Assembly: GCF_019891395.1 (NCBI RefSeq)
Contig: NZ_CP078143.1
Span: 1,712,001-1,776,000 of the forward strand
DNA: 64,000 bases
DNA from: Nitratireductor kimnyeongensis
Lineage (GTDB): Bacteria; Pseudomonadota; Alphaproteobacteria; Rhizobiales; Rhizobiaceae
Direction: 5' to 3'
The translations under genes and the position numbers were made by a program. Position 1 is the first letter of the stretch. Each line of letters starts with the position of its first letter. The notes beneath the pieces were generated by a model. It was not told where the DNA came from and did not search any database. It saw only the letters and a list, made by a program, of their open reading frames with translations. Positions 50,685 to 61,561 of this stretch are shown piece by piece.

Positions 50685-51728
50685 ATGCGATTCCAACGGA
50701 CTCTGAAATTGGTGGCCCTGGCCATGGTTGGTCTCTCCACCACAATTGTCTCCGTTCAGGGCGAACCCCTGGCCAAGGAGCTTTTTGGAGCCAGAAAACT
50801 CCCTGCTGCCACCCGGCCGGCAGCCTATGGCTTTTACTCCAAGGGATGTTTTTCCGGCGGCGTTGCCATCGCACCCGATGGTCCGCATTGGCAGGCCATG
50901 CGTCTGTCACGCAACCGCCGATGGGGGCACCCTGTCCTCATATCCCTGCTGGAGCGCCTGTCGAGAGAAGCCGCGCAGGACGGCTGGCGCGGACTTCTCG
51001 TCGGAGACATTTCTCAGCCGCGCGGCGGACCCATGCTTTCCGGTCATGCATCGCATCAGATCGGGCTGGATGCCGATATCTGGTTCACCCAGATGCCGAC
51101 GCAACGCATGAGTGTGGCTGACCGCGAACGTATCAGTGCCGTCTCGATGCTGAAGAACGATTCCCTCTACGTCGACGACAAAAAATGGACACCTGCCCAC
51201 GAAGCCGTGTTGCGACGCGCCGCGAATTACTCCGAGGTCGAACGCATCCTCGTCCATCCGGGCATCAAGAAGAAGCTTTGCGATACCGTGCGCGGTGATC
51301 GCTCCTGGCTGAGCAAGATCAGGCCTTTCTGGGGGCATCACTACCATTTCCACGTTCGCATCGGCTGCCCTGCCGGTTCTGCCGGCTGCAAACCGCAAAG
51401 CCCGCCACCGCGCAGCGAAGGATGCGATGATTCCCTCGCTTGGTGGTTCACAGATGAACCATGGAGGCCGGCAAAGGGCCCCGCCAAGCCGAAAGCCCGG
51501 GACGTGATGACCATGGCGGCCCTCCCCTCCGCTTGCCGGGCAGTGCTTGACGCGCCCAGCCCGGTTTCGGAAGCTGCAGTGACCGTGGCAGGCGAGGGCG
51601 GCGTTCCGCAAGCCGCAGCGGCTGATCTGCCGGCACTTGGGTACCAGCCTGCCAGCCCTGCCAGTGTGCTGTCGGCGATGCCGCCGGCGCGGGTTCCCCG
51701 ACCGACCAACAGGCCTGGCTTTCAGTAA
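50685..51728 (+). CDS. mepA: MepA, penicillin-insensitive murein endopeptidase
   Basis: Periplasmic LAS metallopeptidase that cleaves D-Ala-meso-DAP cross-links. ATG 50685 with GAGGAAG upstream gives 347 aa and a signal peptide (MRFQRTLKLVALAMVGLSTTIVSVQG). Zn ligands are visible in GHASHQIGLDADIWF and HHYHFHVRIGCP. There are several paired Cys and a Pro/Ala-rich C-terminal tail of about 70 residues, longer than E. coli MepA. An in-frame start at 50643 is not favoured. Confidence 0.94.
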   Translation: MRFQRTLKLVALAMVGLSTTIVSVQGEPLAKELFGARKLPAATRPAAYGFYSKGCFSGGVAIAPDGPHWQAMRLSRNRRWGHPVLISLLERLSREAAQDGWRGLLVGDISQPRGGPMLSGHASHQIGLDADIWFTQMPTQRMSVADRERISAVSMLKNDSLYVDDKKWTPAHEAVLRRAANYSEVERILVHPGIKKKLCDTVRGDRSWLSKIRPFWGHHYHFHVRIGCPAGSAGCKPQSPPPRSEGCDDSLAWWFTDEPWRPAKGPAKPKARDVMTMAALPSACRAVLDAPSPVSEAAVTVAGEGGVPQAAAADLPALGYQPASPASVLSAMPPARVPRPTNRPGFQ

Positions 51729-51857
51729 AGCCAATCGGTGCCGAGGCGCCGAGCGCGCAGACATTTTTGCTACCGGCGCGCTTGCGTTCCGCCTTTAACC
51801 GATTTAATCCCGCTTTAACCTCTATCTTTGAAGCGGCAAATCGCCAGAGTCTGTCCC

Positions 51858-52886
51858 ATGCATTTCAAGAATGAGAACGATACAGCCCTGCGATTTCCGG
51901 TTTTGATCGGTGATATTGGCGGCACCAATGCGCGCTTTGCCATTCTGCTGGACTCCAACGCCGAGCCAAAAGCATTTCCGGTGGTACAGACCGCAGACTT
52001 TGCGACCATCGACGAAGCCATTCAGAGCGCTATCCTTGATCGCACCTCGATTATCCCCCAATCGGCGGTGTTGGCGGTGGCCGGTCCGGTCGAGGGCGAT
52101 GAGATCGACCTGACCAATTGCGACTGGGTGGTGCGTCCGCGGAAGATGATGGAGACGATGGGCTTTAGCGACGTTATCGTCATCAACGATTTCGAAGCTC
52201 AGGCTCTCGCTGTCGTCGCGCTCGACGACGACAATCTGGAAATGGTCTGTCCTGGAAAGTCGGAAGCCACCGGCAGCCGTGTGGTCCTTGGACCTGGGAC
52301 AGGGCTTGGCATGGCGGGGCTGGTCCACGCGCAGCACACATGGTTTCCGGTGCCGGGTGAAGGCGGGCACGTCGATATGGGCCCGCGCTCCGAGCGCGAT
52401 CTCGAGATTTTTCCGCATCTGGAGCGTATTGAGGGCCGCGTTGCAGCCGAGCAGATTCTGTGTGGACGTGGCATGATGAATCTATACCGCGCGATCAATG
52501 CTGCCGACGGTAAGAACCTGGTCCACGAAACGCCTGCGGAGGTCAGCAGCGCCGGTCTCGACGGCTCCGATCCGGTGGCGGTCGAGACCCTTGACCTCTT
52601 TGTCACCTATCTGGGGCGGCTTGCGGGCGACATGGCACTTATTTTCATGGCGCGCGGCGGCGTTTATCTGAGCGGCGGTATAGCACAAAAGATCGTTCCG
52701 ACGCTCAAGAACGGCCGTTTCCGGGCGGCTTTCGAAGACAAGGCGCCGCACAGCGCCCTGGTGAAAGACATACCGGTCTATGTCATCACGCATCCCAAAG
52801 CCGCCCTTGTTGGCCTCGCCGCCTATGCCCGCACACCTGTTCGTTTCGGCATTGAAACCCAGGGGCGACGCTGGAAGGCCGCGTGA
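51858..52886 (+). CDS. glk: Glk, glucokinase (proteobacterial type)
   Basis: ATP-dependent phosphorylation of glucose. ATG 51858 gives 342 aa with the phosphate loop [10 protein letters not shown] at about 18-27 and [22 protein letters not shown] and [16 protein letters not shown], the sugar-binding region, follow. It is needed where glucose enters by non-PTS transport, consistent with the absence of a sugar PTS permease in the cluster at 32 kb. Single gene; an upstream in-frame start at 51828 is less likely. Confidence 0.93.
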   Translation: MHFKNENDTALRFPVLIGDIGGTNARFAILLDSNAEPKAFPVVQTADFATIDEAIQSAILDRTSIIPQSAVLAVAGPVEGDEIDLTNCDWVVRPRKMMETMGFSDVIVINDFEAQALAVVALDDDNLEMVCPGKSEATGSRVVLGPGTGLGMAGLVHAQHTWFPVPGEGGHVDMGPRSERDLEIFPHLERIEGRVAAEQILCGRGMMNLYRAINAADGKNLVHETPAEVSSAGLDGSDPVAVETLDLFVTYLGRLAGDMALIFMARGGVYLSGGIAQKIVPTLKNGRFRAAFEDKAPHSALVKDIPVYVITHPKAALVGLAAYARTPVRFGIETQGRRWKAA

Positions 52887-53005
52887 AAAGCCGCTGCCGG
52901 AGCAGGATTCACCGTTGCATGAGCGCGGTCGAACGGGCATAGCCTGTTGCTGAAAAAGTGCGGCCGCTCAACGCCCGGTCGCCCGGCTGAACAGGAACGG
53001 ATGTT

Positions 53006-54826
53006 TTGAAGCTTGGAAAGAACAAGGCGGATGTGGGAGACGTTCTTCCTGTCATTCGCCGCATCTTCGCGGAAAACGGCCGCGATTATATCGGCCACTA
53101 TGCGATCGCGATTGCCTGCATGTTGGCGATTGCCGCGACCACCGCTTTCAGCGCATGGATCATGCGCGACATCATCGACGAAGTGTTCTATCGCCAGCGC
53201 TGGGAGCTGGTTGGCTGGATTTGCGGCGCCATAGTGGCTGCCTTCGCCATTCGCGGTTTCGCCACCTATGGCCAGTCGGTCATGCTGGCCAAGATCGGCA
53301 ACAACATCGTTGCCCGCTACCAGCAGCGCATGTTCGATCACCTCATGCGGCTTGGCATCGACTATTTCACCACCACGCGTTCCGGCCAGCTTGCAGCTCA
53401 GATCAGCCAGAACGTGACCGGCATCCGCGATCTGCTCAACATGACCGTCGCCTCCATTGCCCGCGATCTGGTCACGCTCATCGGTCTCGTGGCCGTGATG
53501 GTGATGCAGGACCCCCTGCTCTCGGTCATCGCTTTGGTCATTGGCCCGCCGCTCATCTATTCGGTCAATTACCTGATGCGTCGCCTGCGCCGCGTCACGC
53601 GTGAGGCAGTCGATGTGAACTCCCGCCTGTTGGGTGCCATGCAGGAATCGGTGCAGGGCATCGCCATCATCAAGGCCTTCACCATGGAGAAGCAGCTCTC
53701 GAACAAGATGTCAGGGCTGATCTCCTATGCCGAGGACCGCTCCAACAAGATTGCCCGCGTCTCGGAGCGGCTTGGCCCCATCACCGAGCTTCTGGCGGGC
53801 CTCGCGATTGCCGGCGTGATAGGCTACGCGGCCTGGCGCGCATCCGTCAGCGCTCAGCCGCCGGGGTCCGTTTTCGCCTTCATCACCGCTCTGCTTCTGG
53901 CCTATGATCCCGTGCGCAAGCTTGCCCGCGTGCAGGTCAATCTCGAGCGCGCGCTGGTCAATGCGCGGATGATCTACGAGATTCTCGACACCGAGCCCCA
54001 GCAGCGCGATGCGCCGGGGGCAGGCACGCTTTCGGTCAATAAGGGCACCGTCAAATTCGACAGGGTTGCCTTTTCCTATGGTGACGATCTTCCGGTACTG
54101 CACGGCGTCAGCTTTGTTGCAAAGGCGGGTGAAACCACGGCCATCGTGGGCCCGTCCGGTGCCGGCAAGTCCACACTCTTCGCGCTTCTCCAGCGCTTCT
54201 ACGATCTCGATGGCGGCAAGATCGAGATCGACGGGCACGATATTTCGACCGTTACCAAGAGTTCGCTGCGCAATGCCATCGCCTATGTGTCGCAGCAGCC
54301 CTATCTCTTTGAAGGCACGATCCGCGACAACATCCGCTATGGCCGTCCGGATGCAACCGATGCAGAGGTGGAGGAGGCGGCAAGGCTTGCCTTCGCTGAT
54401 GAGTTCATCCGCCAACAGGCAAAAGGTTATGACACGCTGGTCGGCGAGAACGGCGCCAATCTTTCCGGTGGCCAGCGGCAGCGCATTTCCATCGCCCGCG
54501 CAATTGTGCGCGACGCACCGATCCTGCTCCTCGACGAGGCGACCTCTGCGCTCGACAACGAGTCCGAGGCACGTGTCCAGCAGGCGCTGGAAGGCATCAT
54601 GGAAAGCCGCACCACGCTGGTCATCGCTCACCGCCTTTCCACTGTCGTTAACTCGGACCGCATCATCGTGCTTGAAGAAGGGCATCTGGTCGAAGAGGGC
54701 ACGCATGAAAGCCTCCTCGCCAAGCCCCATGGCATCTATGCACGCTTCCACCGAATGCAGAGCCAGAAGGGTGAGAACCTGCTCGCCAACACGACAGCAG
54801 CAGAACCGCAGGAGCAGAACACATGA
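53006..54826 (+). CDS. MsbA-like ABC exporter (fused permease-ATPase), TTG start
   Basis: Inner-membrane half-transporter that works as a homodimer, of the lipid/peptide exporter type. The TTG at 53006 is the in-frame start, with AGGA upstream, because the nearby ATG at 53001 opens a frame that stops at once. 606 aa: six-helix permease to about 320, then the NBD with Walker [10 protein letters not shown] at about 381-389. [15 protein letters not shown] at about 486 and Walker [19 protein letters not shown] follow. MsbA-type lipid A export is possible, but rhizobia have several paralogues. dapB overlaps its stop by 4 bp. Confidence 0.9.
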   Translation: MKLGKNKADVGDVLPVIRRIFAENGRDYIGHYAIAIACMLAIAATTAFSAWIMRDIIDEVFYRQRWELVGWICGAIVAAFAIRGFATYGQSVMLAKIGNNIVARYQQRMFDHLMRLGIDYFTTTRSGQLAAQISQNVTGIRDLLNMTVASIARDLVTLIGLVAVMVMQDPLLSVIALVIGPPLIYSVNYLMRRLRRVTREAVDVNSRLLGAMQESVQGIAIIKAFTMEKQLSNKMSGLISYAEDRSNKIARVSERLGPITELLAGLAIAGVIGYAAWRASVSAQPPGSVFAFITALLLAYDPVRKLARVQVNLERALVNARMIYEILDTEPQQRDAPGAGTLSVNKGTVKFDRVAFSYGDDLPVLHGVSFVAKAGETTAIVGPSGAGKSTLFALLQRFYDLDGGKIEIDGHDISTVTKSSLRNAIAYVSQQPYLFEGTIRDNIRYGRPDATDAEVEEAARLAFADEFIRQQAKGYDTLVGENGANLSGGQRQRISIARAIVRDAPILLLDEATSALDNESEARVQQALEGIMESRTTLVIAHRLSTVVNSDRIIVLEEGHLVEEGTHESLLAKPHGIYARFHRMQSQKGENLLANTTAAEPQEQNT

Positions 54827-55635
54827 GCGATATGGGTCTTGTCATCGTCGGCGCGGCCGGCCGCATGGGGCAGACGCTCATCCGCACCGTGCATGCGATG
54901 GAGGGGTTGCGTGTGGCAGCCGCCGTGGAGCGTCCGGGTTCTCCGTTCCTTGGCCGTGATGCGGGTGAGCTTGCCGGCATCGGCACGATCAATGTTGCCA
55001 TCACCGATGACCCGCTGGCAGCCTTCGCAAAGGCCGATGGCGTTCTGGATTTCACCGCGCCGGACTCCAGCGTCGAATTTGCCGGCTATGCCGCGCAGGC
55101 GCAGATCGTCCACGTGATCGGCACAACGGGCTTTGCACCGGAACACGAAGCGAAGATCAAGGCCGCCGCGCATCACGCCACCATTGTGAAATCAGGCAAT
55201 ATGAGCCTCGGCGTGAACCTTCTCGCCGTTCTGGTTGAAAAGGCCGCCCGCGCGCTGGAGGCCTCCGATTTCGACATCGAAGTGCTGGAGATGCACCACC
55301 GTCACAAGGTCGACGCTCCCTCGGGCACGGCGCTGCTTCTTGGCGAGGCCGCTGCAAAGGGCCGCGAGATCGCGCTTGCGGAAAAGAGTGTGCGCGTGCG
55401 TGATGGCCACACCGGCCCGCGCGAGGAAGGCACGATCGGTTTTGCCACGCTGCGCGGCGGTTCCGTTGTCGGCGAACACTCGGTCATTCTGGCTGGTGCC
55501 GGCGAGCGCATCACGCTTTCGCATCAGGCCGAGGATCGTGGCATCTTCGCCCATGGGGCGGCAAAGGCCGCCCTTTGGGCGCATGGCCGCAAACCCGGCC
55601 TCTATTCCATGCTCGACGTGCTCGGGCTCAACTGA
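54823..55635 (+). CDS. dapB: DapB, 4-hydroxy-tetrahydrodipicolinate reductase
   Basis: Lysine/DAP pathway reductase. The 270-aa product has the Rossmann loop GAAGRMGQ at about 9-16, DFTAPDSS and MSLGVN. The catalytic/substrate region reads [21 protein letters not shown] (His-His and Lys). It is joined to the ABC gene upstream by ATGA and followed 32 bp on by gpmA. Confidence 0.97.
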   Translation: MSDMGLVIVGAAGRMGQTLIRTVHAMEGLRVAAAVERPGSPFLGRDAGELAGIGTINVAITDDPLAAFAKADGVLDFTAPDSSVEFAGYAAQAQIVHVIGTTGFAPEHEAKIKAAAHHATIVKSGNMSLGVNLLAVLVEKAARALEASDFDIEVLEMHHRHKVDAPSGTALLLGEAAAKGREIALAEKSVRVRDGHTGPREEGTIGFATLRGGSVVGEHSVILAGAGERITLSHQAEDRGIFAHGAAKAALWAHGRKPGLYSMLDVLGLN

Positions 55636-55667
55636 ACCTTCCACCACGAAGCAACAAGGAACGCACC

Positions 55668-56288
55668 ATGTCCGGTACCCTCATTCTCGTTCGTCACGGC
55701 CAGAGCGAATGGAACCTGAAGAACCTGTTCACCGGCTGGCGCGATCCGGGCCTCACCGAGAAAGGCCATGAGGAGGCAAAGGATGCCGGTCGCCGGCTGA
55801 AGGCCCGTGGCTTCAAGCCGGACATCGCCTACACCTCGGTCCTCTCCCGCGCGCAGGTCACCAATGACCACATCCTGAAGGAGCTCGGGAGGGAGGATCT
55901 GGAGACCATCCGCGACCAGGCGCTCAACGAGCGCGACTATGGCGATCTTTCGGGTCTCAACAAGGACGATGCCCGCGAGAAATGGGGCGAGGAACAGGTG
56001 CATGTCTGGCGCCGCTCCTACGACACGCCCCCCCCCGGCGGCGAGAGCCTGAAGGATACGGGCGCGCGCGTTTGGCCCTATTTCCTGCACGAGATCCTGC
56101 CGCACGTGCTGCGCGGTGAGACGGTTCTGGTGGCCGCTCATGGCAATTCGTTGCGCGCACTCGTCATGGCGCTCGACGGTCTTTCCGGCGATGAGATCGT
56201 GAAGATGGAAATCGCCACCGGTGTGCCGATCGTCTACAAGCTCAATGCCGATTCGACCGTGGCGTCGAAAGAGGTTCTGGAAGATTGA
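55668..56288 (+). CDS. gpmA: GpmA, 2,3-bisphosphoglycerate-dependent phosphoglycerate mutase
   Basis: Glycolytic interconversion of 3-PG and 2-PG. ATG 55668 with AAGGA upstream gives 206 aa, the short alphaproteobacterial form. The phospho-His loop is [10 protein letters not shown] (His10), with [22 protein letters not shown] and the second His in [13 protein letters not shown] Pro run (TPPPGGESL) lies in the lid. An earlier in-frame start overlapping dapB is rejected. Confidence 0.95.
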   Translation: MSGTLILVRHGQSEWNLKNLFTGWRDPGLTEKGHEEAKDAGRRLKARGFKPDIAYTSVLSRAQVTNDHILKELGREDLETIRDQALNERDYGDLSGLNKDDAREKWGEEQVHVWRRSYDTPPPGGESLKDTGARVWPYFLHEILPHVLRGETVLVAAHGNSLRALVMALDGLSGDEIVKMEIATGVPIVYKLNADSTVASKEVLED

Positions 56289-56296
56289 TCCGTGAT

Positions 56297-56330
56297 GGCA
56301 GGGGGGCTTCACGGCACCCCTGCCCGCTTT
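56297..56330 (+). terminator. Probable terminator of gpmA
   Basis: GGCAGGGG (56297-56304) pairs with CCCCTGCC (56317-56324), followed by CGCTTTTG. The T-tract is short and offset, so efficiency is uncertain. It is positioned 8 bp after the stop. Confidence 0.6.
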
Positions 56331-56431
56331 TGCGAAAGGCCACGGTATCGGGGTTTGTCATTTTCCTGACAAACAACAAGAATCCGCGTTGACACGGACG
56401 GGCTTGCCCCTTACATCGGCATCGCACACCT

Positions 56432-56516
56432 GCCCAGGTGGCGGAATTGGTAGACGCGCACGGTTCAGGTCCGTGTGCCGCGAGGCGTGGAGGTTCGAGT
56501 CCTCTCCTGGGCACCA
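56432..56516 (+). tRNA. tRNA-Leu (anticodon CAG)
   Basis: 85 nt including the encoded CCA. The acceptor stem GCCCAGG/CCTGGGC pairs perfectly. The anticodon stem-loop CACGG-TTCAGGT-CCGTG puts CAG at the anticodon, reading CUG, the most used Leu codon in this genome. A long variable arm (GCCGCGAGGCGT) and a T-loop GTTCGAGTC are present. No integrase or direct repeat is seen beside it. Confidence 0.97.
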
Positions 56517-56596
56517 TTCTTTCATATCTGAATGCGTATTTGCCGGCGCTGCGTGATCGTTTCCGCAGCGCTTTTGTTTGGGAACAGGCCGGACCT

Positions 56597-57376
56597 TCAC
56601 GAAGCCGTGCGCAGCTGTACGGTCACTGTCTCCGGGCCTGGCGCGCACACCTGGTTGCGGCCCTGCCCTTTCGCGGCATAAAGCTGTTCGTCGGCGATCG
56701 CCATCAGGGTGGAAAAGTCCGCCCCGGTCTCCACGAATGACACCCCGATGCTGACGCTGAGGCTTGCAGTCCTGCCTTGCACGGTGCGGATCTCGATGCA
56801 TTCGACAGCTCGGCGGAGACGTTCGGCGAGCGTTCTGCCGTGTGAGAGGGGTGCCGCTTCGAGAAACACCCCAAACTCCTCACCACCGATCCGGCCGGCA
56901 ATGCCTTCCGAGGCGAAAACATCGCGGATGACGTTTGCAATTGCGCTAAGCGCGCGGTCCCCCGTCAGATGGCCATGCGTGTCGTTGATGCCCTTGAAGT
57001 CGTCGGCGTCGATGACGAGCAACACGCCGCCCGCGCCCCGTTGACCTGCCCGGTTCAGTTCCATGATGAATGAACTGCGATTGAGCAATCCGGTCATGTC
57101 GTCGATGCGTGCGGACGCGGCAAGTCTTCGATAGACCCCCGCGAGTTCGCGGTGGGCTGCCTCCAGCTCCTGATGCGCCAGCGCGATCCTGTGATTCTGA
57201 TAGAATGTGTAGGCGCTGGCCGGGAATGCGATCAGCAGCGGGCACAGCGTGCTCATGAAGGCGGCAAACCAGTTCATGGAACTTCCGGTAAGGCGGATCG
57301 CCACCCAGGAAATCGCCAGTGAGGCGATGATGGATAGAAGCGTCGCGATCGCAGCTTTGAGCAGAACCGGTTTCAT
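56597..57376 (-). CDS. Membrane-anchored diguanylate cyclase (GGEEF)
   Basis: Makes c-di-GMP from two GTP. The 259-aa product has two N-terminal membrane helices (about 5-27 and 37-58), a short coiled linker (HQELEAAHRELAGVYRRLAA), then the GGDEF domain. The active-site loop reads RIGGEEFGVF at about 160-169, with DADDFKGINDTHGH before it, so it should be catalytically competent. No RxxD inhibitory site is evident before the loop. It reads toward the tRNA-Leu. Confidence 0.93.
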   Translation of the reverse strand: MKPVLLKAAIATLLSIIASLAISWVAIRLTGSSMNWFAAFMSTLCPLLIAFPASAYTFYQNHRIALAHQELEAAHRELAGVYRRLAASARIDDMTGLLNRSSFIMELNRAGQRGAGGVLLVIDADDFKGINDTHGHLTGDRALSAIANVIRDVFASEGIAGRIGGEEFGVFLEAAPLSHGRTLAERLRRAVECIEIRTVQGRTASLSVSIGVSFVETGADFSTLMAIADEQLYAAKGQGRNQVCAPGPETVTVQLRTAS

Positions 57377-57605
57377 GGTTCGGCGGATATCAGCCGCCCG
57401 TTACCCCATCGTTAAGGGCGCGTGATGGCGCCTTCGGAGCCTACGCCCCTTCGTCGCCTCATTTGGTCCGTAAAGCGCCTCCAAGGAAAATCGGTGTCCG
57501 ATTTTTTGTCCGGAACTGTGTGAAAACCATCCGTTGGATCGCTTTATCCATTCCGCGAAATGTTCAAGGGGCCGTTTGTCCCATGATGAAATTCAGGACC
57601 AAAAA

Positions 57606-57962
57606 ATGCACAAGCGACTTCCCCGCAGCATGGTGAGTGCGTCGGTAGCAGCCCTGCTCTTGGCCGTGGTGACTGCGCCGGCCTCCGCGCAGTGCGGTGG
57701 TGCCTCATGGTACGCGCTGACCTCGAAGACCGCTTCCGGCGAGCGGATGAACCCGGCGGCGATGACTGCTGCACATCGCACCCTGCCCTTCGGCACGAAA
57801 CTGCGCGTGACCAATAAGAGAAATGGACGCAGCGTCGTCGTGCGGATCAATGATCGCGGGCCGTTTGTTCGCGGCCGGATCCTTGATCTGTCGAAAGCTG
57901 CGGCTGCCAAGCTCGGCTTCATCCGGGCCGGCCACACGCGGGTTTGCCTGCAAAGAAGCTGA
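57606..57962 (+). CDS. rlpA: Short RlpA-like septal-ring/DPBB protein
   Basis: Secreted double-psi beta-barrel protein. ATG 57606 gives 118 aa: signal peptide [20 protein letters not shown], cleavage near ASA-QCGG, then [19 protein letters not shown] and [27 protein letters not shown], the RlpA core. The catalytic-site Asp in NDRGPF is kept. It lacks the lipobox and C-terminal SPOR domain of E. coli RlpA, so septal targeting must differ if it is a lytic transglycosylase. It lies between two minus-strand c-di-GMP genes. Confidence 0.88.
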   Translation: MHKRLPRSMVSASVAALLLAVVTAPASAQCGGASWYALTSKTASGERMNPAAMTAAHRTLPFGTKLRVTNKRNGRSVVVRINDRGPFVRGRILDLSKAAAAKLGFIRAGHTRVCLQRS

Positions 57963-57981
57963 CCCGGTTGCTCCGGCTTGC

Positions 57982-59337
57982 TCAGATGATGCGTTTGCGC
58001 TGAGCGGGGAACCAGGTGTTCTGGCGAAGATAGCCCAGCGTCTCGTCGGCGTTGCAGGGACGGCCGAAGAGAAAGCCCTGCCCGCCTGCACAGCCGAATT
58101 GCACCAGACGGTCGGCCTGGGCCTCAGCCTCGATGCCTTCAGCCACCACGTCCATTCCCAGCCCTTCGCACATGGCGAGAATGGCACGGATGATGTGTTC
58201 GGATGGACGGTCTTCCAGAATGGAAGAAACGAAGGCGCGGTCGATCTTGAGCTTATCGAAATGAAACTCGCGAAGCCGCCCGAGACTCGACTGGCCCGTG
58301 CCGAAATCATCCAGCGAAACGCGGATGCCGACGCGCCGCAGATCTTCAACGATGTGACGGGCCGAAGCTGGATCGTTCATAAGGCCGGTTTCGGTGATCT
58401 CGATCTCCAGCCGCCGTGGGTCAAAGCCTGTCCGCTCCAATATTGAGAGTATCTGCAGGCCCGTATTGTGGTCCACGAGCTGTGATGGCGAGAGATTGAA
58501 AGACAGAAACAGATCTTTCGGCCAATCGCGCGCCGCCTCTGTTGCCTTGCGAAGGACGAGCTGAGAAAGCTGGCCGATGATACCGCGCTCTTCGGCGATG
58601 GGAATGAATATGCCTGGCGAGACAGGCCCCAGATCGCGGTCTGTCCATCGGGCCAGTGTCTCGAAGCCGACAGTGCGGCGGGTTTCCAGGTCAACGATCG
58701 GCTGGAAATGTGGCTCTACTTCTCCTGCGGCCACGGCGCGTCGCAGCGCCTGTTCGATATGGGTCACCCGCTTGGCCGCTTCTTCCATCTCGCGTGTGTA
58801 GACCACCACGGCCCCGCGCCCGGTGCGTTTTGCCTGATAGAGCGCGGTTTCGGCCTTGTTGAGCAGAACCTCGCTCGTTTCCTCTTCGGAATAGTAGAGC
58901 GAGCAACCGGCCGAAGCCGAGAGCCGCGCCGTGCGCTGACCCACGTCATAGGGCGCGGAGAGAATTTCAATCAGCAACCTTGTTTTCTCGCGTGCCGTTT
59001 CTTCGCTGAAGACGAGGGGAAACAGAAAAGCGAATTCATCGGCGCCGATTCGCGTCACGGTGGAATTCCCATCCATCGCGGCCCGAAGCCGCATCGCGAC
59101 CTGCTGCAGGATTTCATCGCCGGCAGCGCGGCCGAAGAGGTCGTTGATCGGCTTGAAACCATCAAGGTCGAGAACACCGATGGCAAAGGGGGCGGGATCG
59201 TCGGCGCGCTCTTCGATCAGTCGATCAATCTTGTCGAAGAAACGGCGCATGTTTCCAAGGCCCGTCAACGCATCGGTGAAGGCAAAATCGGACTGGTCTG
59301 CCGTTATCGTCCGTTCAGGTGCGGGCGCCGGCTGCAT
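57982..59337 (-). CDS. GGDEF-EAL c-di-GMP protein with variant GADEF and ETL motifs
   Basis: Soluble 451-aa protein with no membrane segments. GGDEF domain at about 18-180: LTGLGNMRRFFDKIDRL, DLDGFKPINDLFG, and the active loop RIGADEFAF with Ala at the second Gly. The EAL domain runs from about 190 to 440: FETLARW in place of EAL (the metal-binding Glu is retained), NLSPSQL, ITETGLM, DDFGTGQSSL, KIDRAFV and AEGIE. The EAL half keeps its key residues and looks like an active phosphodiesterase; cyclase activity of the GADEF half is doubtful. Confidence 0.92.
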   Translation of the reverse strand: MQPAPAPERTITADQSDFAFTDALTGLGNMRRFFDKIDRLIEERADDPAPFAIGVLDLDGFKPINDLFGRAAGDEILQQVAMRLRAAMDGNSTVTRIGADEFAFLFPLVFSEETAREKTRLLIEILSAPYDVGQRTARLSASAGCSLYYSEEETSEVLLNKAETALYQAKRTGRGAVVVYTREMEEAAKRVTHIEQALRRAVAAGEVEPHFQPIVDLETRRTVGFETLARWTDRDLGPVSPGIFIPIAEERGIIGQLSQLVLRKATEAARDWPKDLFLSFNLSPSQLVDHNTGLQILSILERTGFDPRRLEIEITETGLMNDPASARHIVEDLRRVGIRVSLDDFGTGQSSLGRLREFHFDKLKIDRAFVSSILEDRPSEHIIRAILAMCEGLGMDVVAEGIEAEAQADRLVQFGCAGGQGFLFGRPCNADETLGYLRQNTWFPAQRKRII

Positions 59338-59720
59338 CGAAACTCCGTTGCTTTGGCGATTTTTTGATCACATGGGCCGAACCATGGACCCAAATTGTTT
59401 AGGAATCGTATCCAATTTTCTCTCGCTGCGCACGCGATTTTCACCAATTGGCGGGCGATTGTGCGCCTTGGCCGCTACTCTGTCTTGACACCCGCGCGTT
59501 GCCGCTCTCATCTGCCGCCGCCAGTCGATGAATCGCGCCGCCGAAAGCTTTTTCGCATCCGCCTTGAGATCGAAGATCAAATACTTAGATTCCATCCGGG
59601 TCACATCCCAGGAAACATAAAGCTGCCAGTGGCATCGTGTTTCAAATATTTGCTCTGGCGGTCTGGGCGGCCGGGTGCGAATGTTGAAGACGCTGCCTAA
59701 GTCCCGCCGGAGTTTATTTC
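59338..59720. other. 383-bp intergenic region between divergent GGDEF-EAL and gshB genes
   Basis: No gene supported. It must contain the outward promoters of both flanking genes; TTGACA at about 59486 is a possible -35 element, without a convincing -10. A minus-strand frame from 59595 to 59368 (75 codons) has no recognisable domain or strong ribosome-binding site. yraN and rsmI, often found before gshB in this class, are absent. Confidence 0.5.
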
Positions 59721-60668
59721 ATGCCCCTGAAAATCGCGGTCCAGATGGACCATATCTCCACCGTTTCGATTGCCGGCGACACGAGCTTCGCGCTCGCGCT
59801 TGAAGCACAGGCGAGGGGCCATGCCCTCTGGCACTACACGCCGGATAAACTCTCCATGGTCGATGGCAAGGTCATCGCCTGGGCGGAAGCGTTGGAAGTG
59901 CGCGATATCAAGGGCGATCATTTCACGCTCGGCGAGCCGCAGCGGCTCGATCTGTCGGAGATGGACGTGGTTCTTTTGCGTCAGGATCCGCCCTTCGACA
60001 TGAATTATATCACCACCACCCACATCCTTGACCGGATTCACCCCGAGACATTGGTCGTCAACGATCCGTCCTGGGTGCGCAACAGCCCTGAAAAGATCTT
60101 CGTCATCGAGTTCGCGGATCTGATGCCTGAAACGCTCATCACGCGGGATACGCGCGAGGTCGACGATTTCCGCAAGAAGCACGGCGACATCATCGTCAAG
60201 CCGCTCTATGGCAATGGCGGTGCTGGCATCTTCCATCTGAAGGAGGGCGACCGAAATCTCGCCTCGCTGTTGGAGATGTTCATGGGGGCGTTTCGCGAGC
60301 CCTTCATCGTGCAGCGTTATCTCAAAGAGGTGCGGGGTGGTGACAAGCGGATCATTCTTATCGAGGGCGAGCCCGTGGGCGCCATCAACCGGGTTCCCGC
60401 CGAGCATGATTCCCGTTCCAACATGCATGTGGGCGGGCGCGCCGAGCATGCGGAACTGACAGATCGCGAGCGTGAAATTTGCGCGCGCATCGGCCCGTCC
60501 CTGCGCGAGCGTGGCTTCACCCTTGTCGGCATCGATGTCATCGGAGACTGGCTGACGGAAATCAATGTCACGTCTCCCACAGGCATTCGTGAAGTGAAGC
60601 GTTTTGGCGGCGCCGATATCGCAGCCTTGTTCTGGGATGCGGTCGAGGCCCGTCGGGCCCGTGGATAA
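59721..60668 (+). CDS. gshB: GshB, glutathione synthetase
   Basis: ATP-grasp enzyme joining gamma-glutamylcysteine and glycine. The 315-aa product begins [30 protein letters not shown]. It has [18 protein letters not shown], the ATP-grasp block [18 protein letters not shown] and the C-terminal [16 protein letters not shown]. It is followed by comM, a frequent rhizobial neighbour. Confidence 0.97.
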   Translation: MPLKIAVQMDHISTVSIAGDTSFALALEAQARGHALWHYTPDKLSMVDGKVIAWAEALEVRDIKGDHFTLGEPQRLDLSEMDVVLLRQDPPFDMNYITTTHILDRIHPETLVVNDPSWVRNSPEKIFVIEFADLMPETLITRDTREVDDFRKKHGDIIVKPLYGNGGAGIFHLKEGDRNLASLLEMFMGAFREPFIVQRYLKEVRGGDKRIILIEGEPVGAINRVPAEHDSRSNMHVGGRAEHAELTDREREICARIGPSLRERGFTLVGIDVIGDWLTEINVTSPTGIREVKRFGGADIAALFWDAVEARRARG

Positions 60669-60899
60669 TCCCGAAAGACGAATGGCGCGTTCCTCAAACA
60701 CAACCATAGCGTTTTCTCGTTCCTGAAATGTTCTTGATCTGATCGCCGCAAGCTGCTTCAATACGGTTGTAGGGCGATCGGATTTCTTGTCCTGGGTGTA
60801 TTCAGGGGCTGTGCATTTGATCGCTCGGTTGTGTTTCGAGCGCCTTGCGGGAGTATGCCCATTCGCCCCCACAGCGCTTCAGGGACCGGGGGGAAACAC

Positions 60900-61556
60900 A
60901 TGGTTTCGCATGTCTGCACAGTGGCCTTTCAGGGGGTAGAGGCCGTTCCTGTCGATGTGCAGGTCATGATCGCGCCCGGCAAGATGGGTATCCAGATCGT
61001 CGGGCTTGCCGACAAGGCGGTCGCGGAAAGTCGGGAGCGGGTGCAGGCGGCACTTCATGCATCAGGCTTGTCGATGCCGCCCAAGAAGGTGACGATCAAT
61101 CTCGCGCCCGCTGATTTGCCGAAGGAAGGGAGCCATTATGATCTCCCCATCGCCCTCGGCTTGATGGCGGCGCTTGGCGCTGTCCCGTCCGACGTGCTGG
61201 CAGGCTATGTCGTCCTGGGTGAGTTGTCGCTCGACGGCACGATTGCTGCGGTCAATGGTGTGCTGCCGGCGGCCATTGGCGCAAACGCCATGGAACGCGG
61301 CCTGATCTGTCCCCATGCCTGTGGGGCTGAAGCGGCCTGGGCAGGTGCAGATATCGACATTCTCGCCCCGCGCAGTCTTATCGCGCTCGCAAATCATTTC
61401 CGTGGCACCCAGGTCATGAGCCGGCCCGAGCCGGCGCTGTATCCTCCGCCCGTCTCGGTGCCCGACCTTGCCGACATTCGTGGGCAGGAAGCGGCCAAGC
61501 GGACGCTCGAAGTGGCCGCCGCCGGCGGGCACAATCTCCTAATGTCAATTACATAA
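60900..61556 (+). pseudogene. comM: comM (yifB), 5' fragment interrupted by an insertion
   Basis: ComM is a Mg-chelatase-like AAA+ branch-migration helicase used in natural transformation, about 510 aa when complete. From ATG 60900 the frame gives MVSHVCTVAFQGVEAVPVDVQV and an intact N-terminal ChlI-like domain up to RTLEVAAAGGHNLLM at about 215. It then reads SIT and stops at 61556. In intact homologues the Walker A GPPGxGKS follows immediately after GGHNLLM, so the ATPase core is gone from this side and the product should be inactive. The rest of the gene presumably lies beyond 64 kb. A start at 60831 is less likely. Confidence 0.92.
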
Positions 61557-61561
61557 GACCC

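Noticed and set aside
56432..56516. tRNA-Leu as an island attachment site
   Set aside because: No integrase, direct repeat of the tRNA 3' end or composition change on either side; flanking genes are ordinary chromosomal ones.
59368..59595. Possible 75-codon minus-strand gene upstream of the GGDEF-EAL gene
   Set aside because: Starts MESKYLIFDLKADAKK and lies 30 bp before the next gene, so it is conceivable, but I see no convincing ribosome-binding site, domain or family resemblance.
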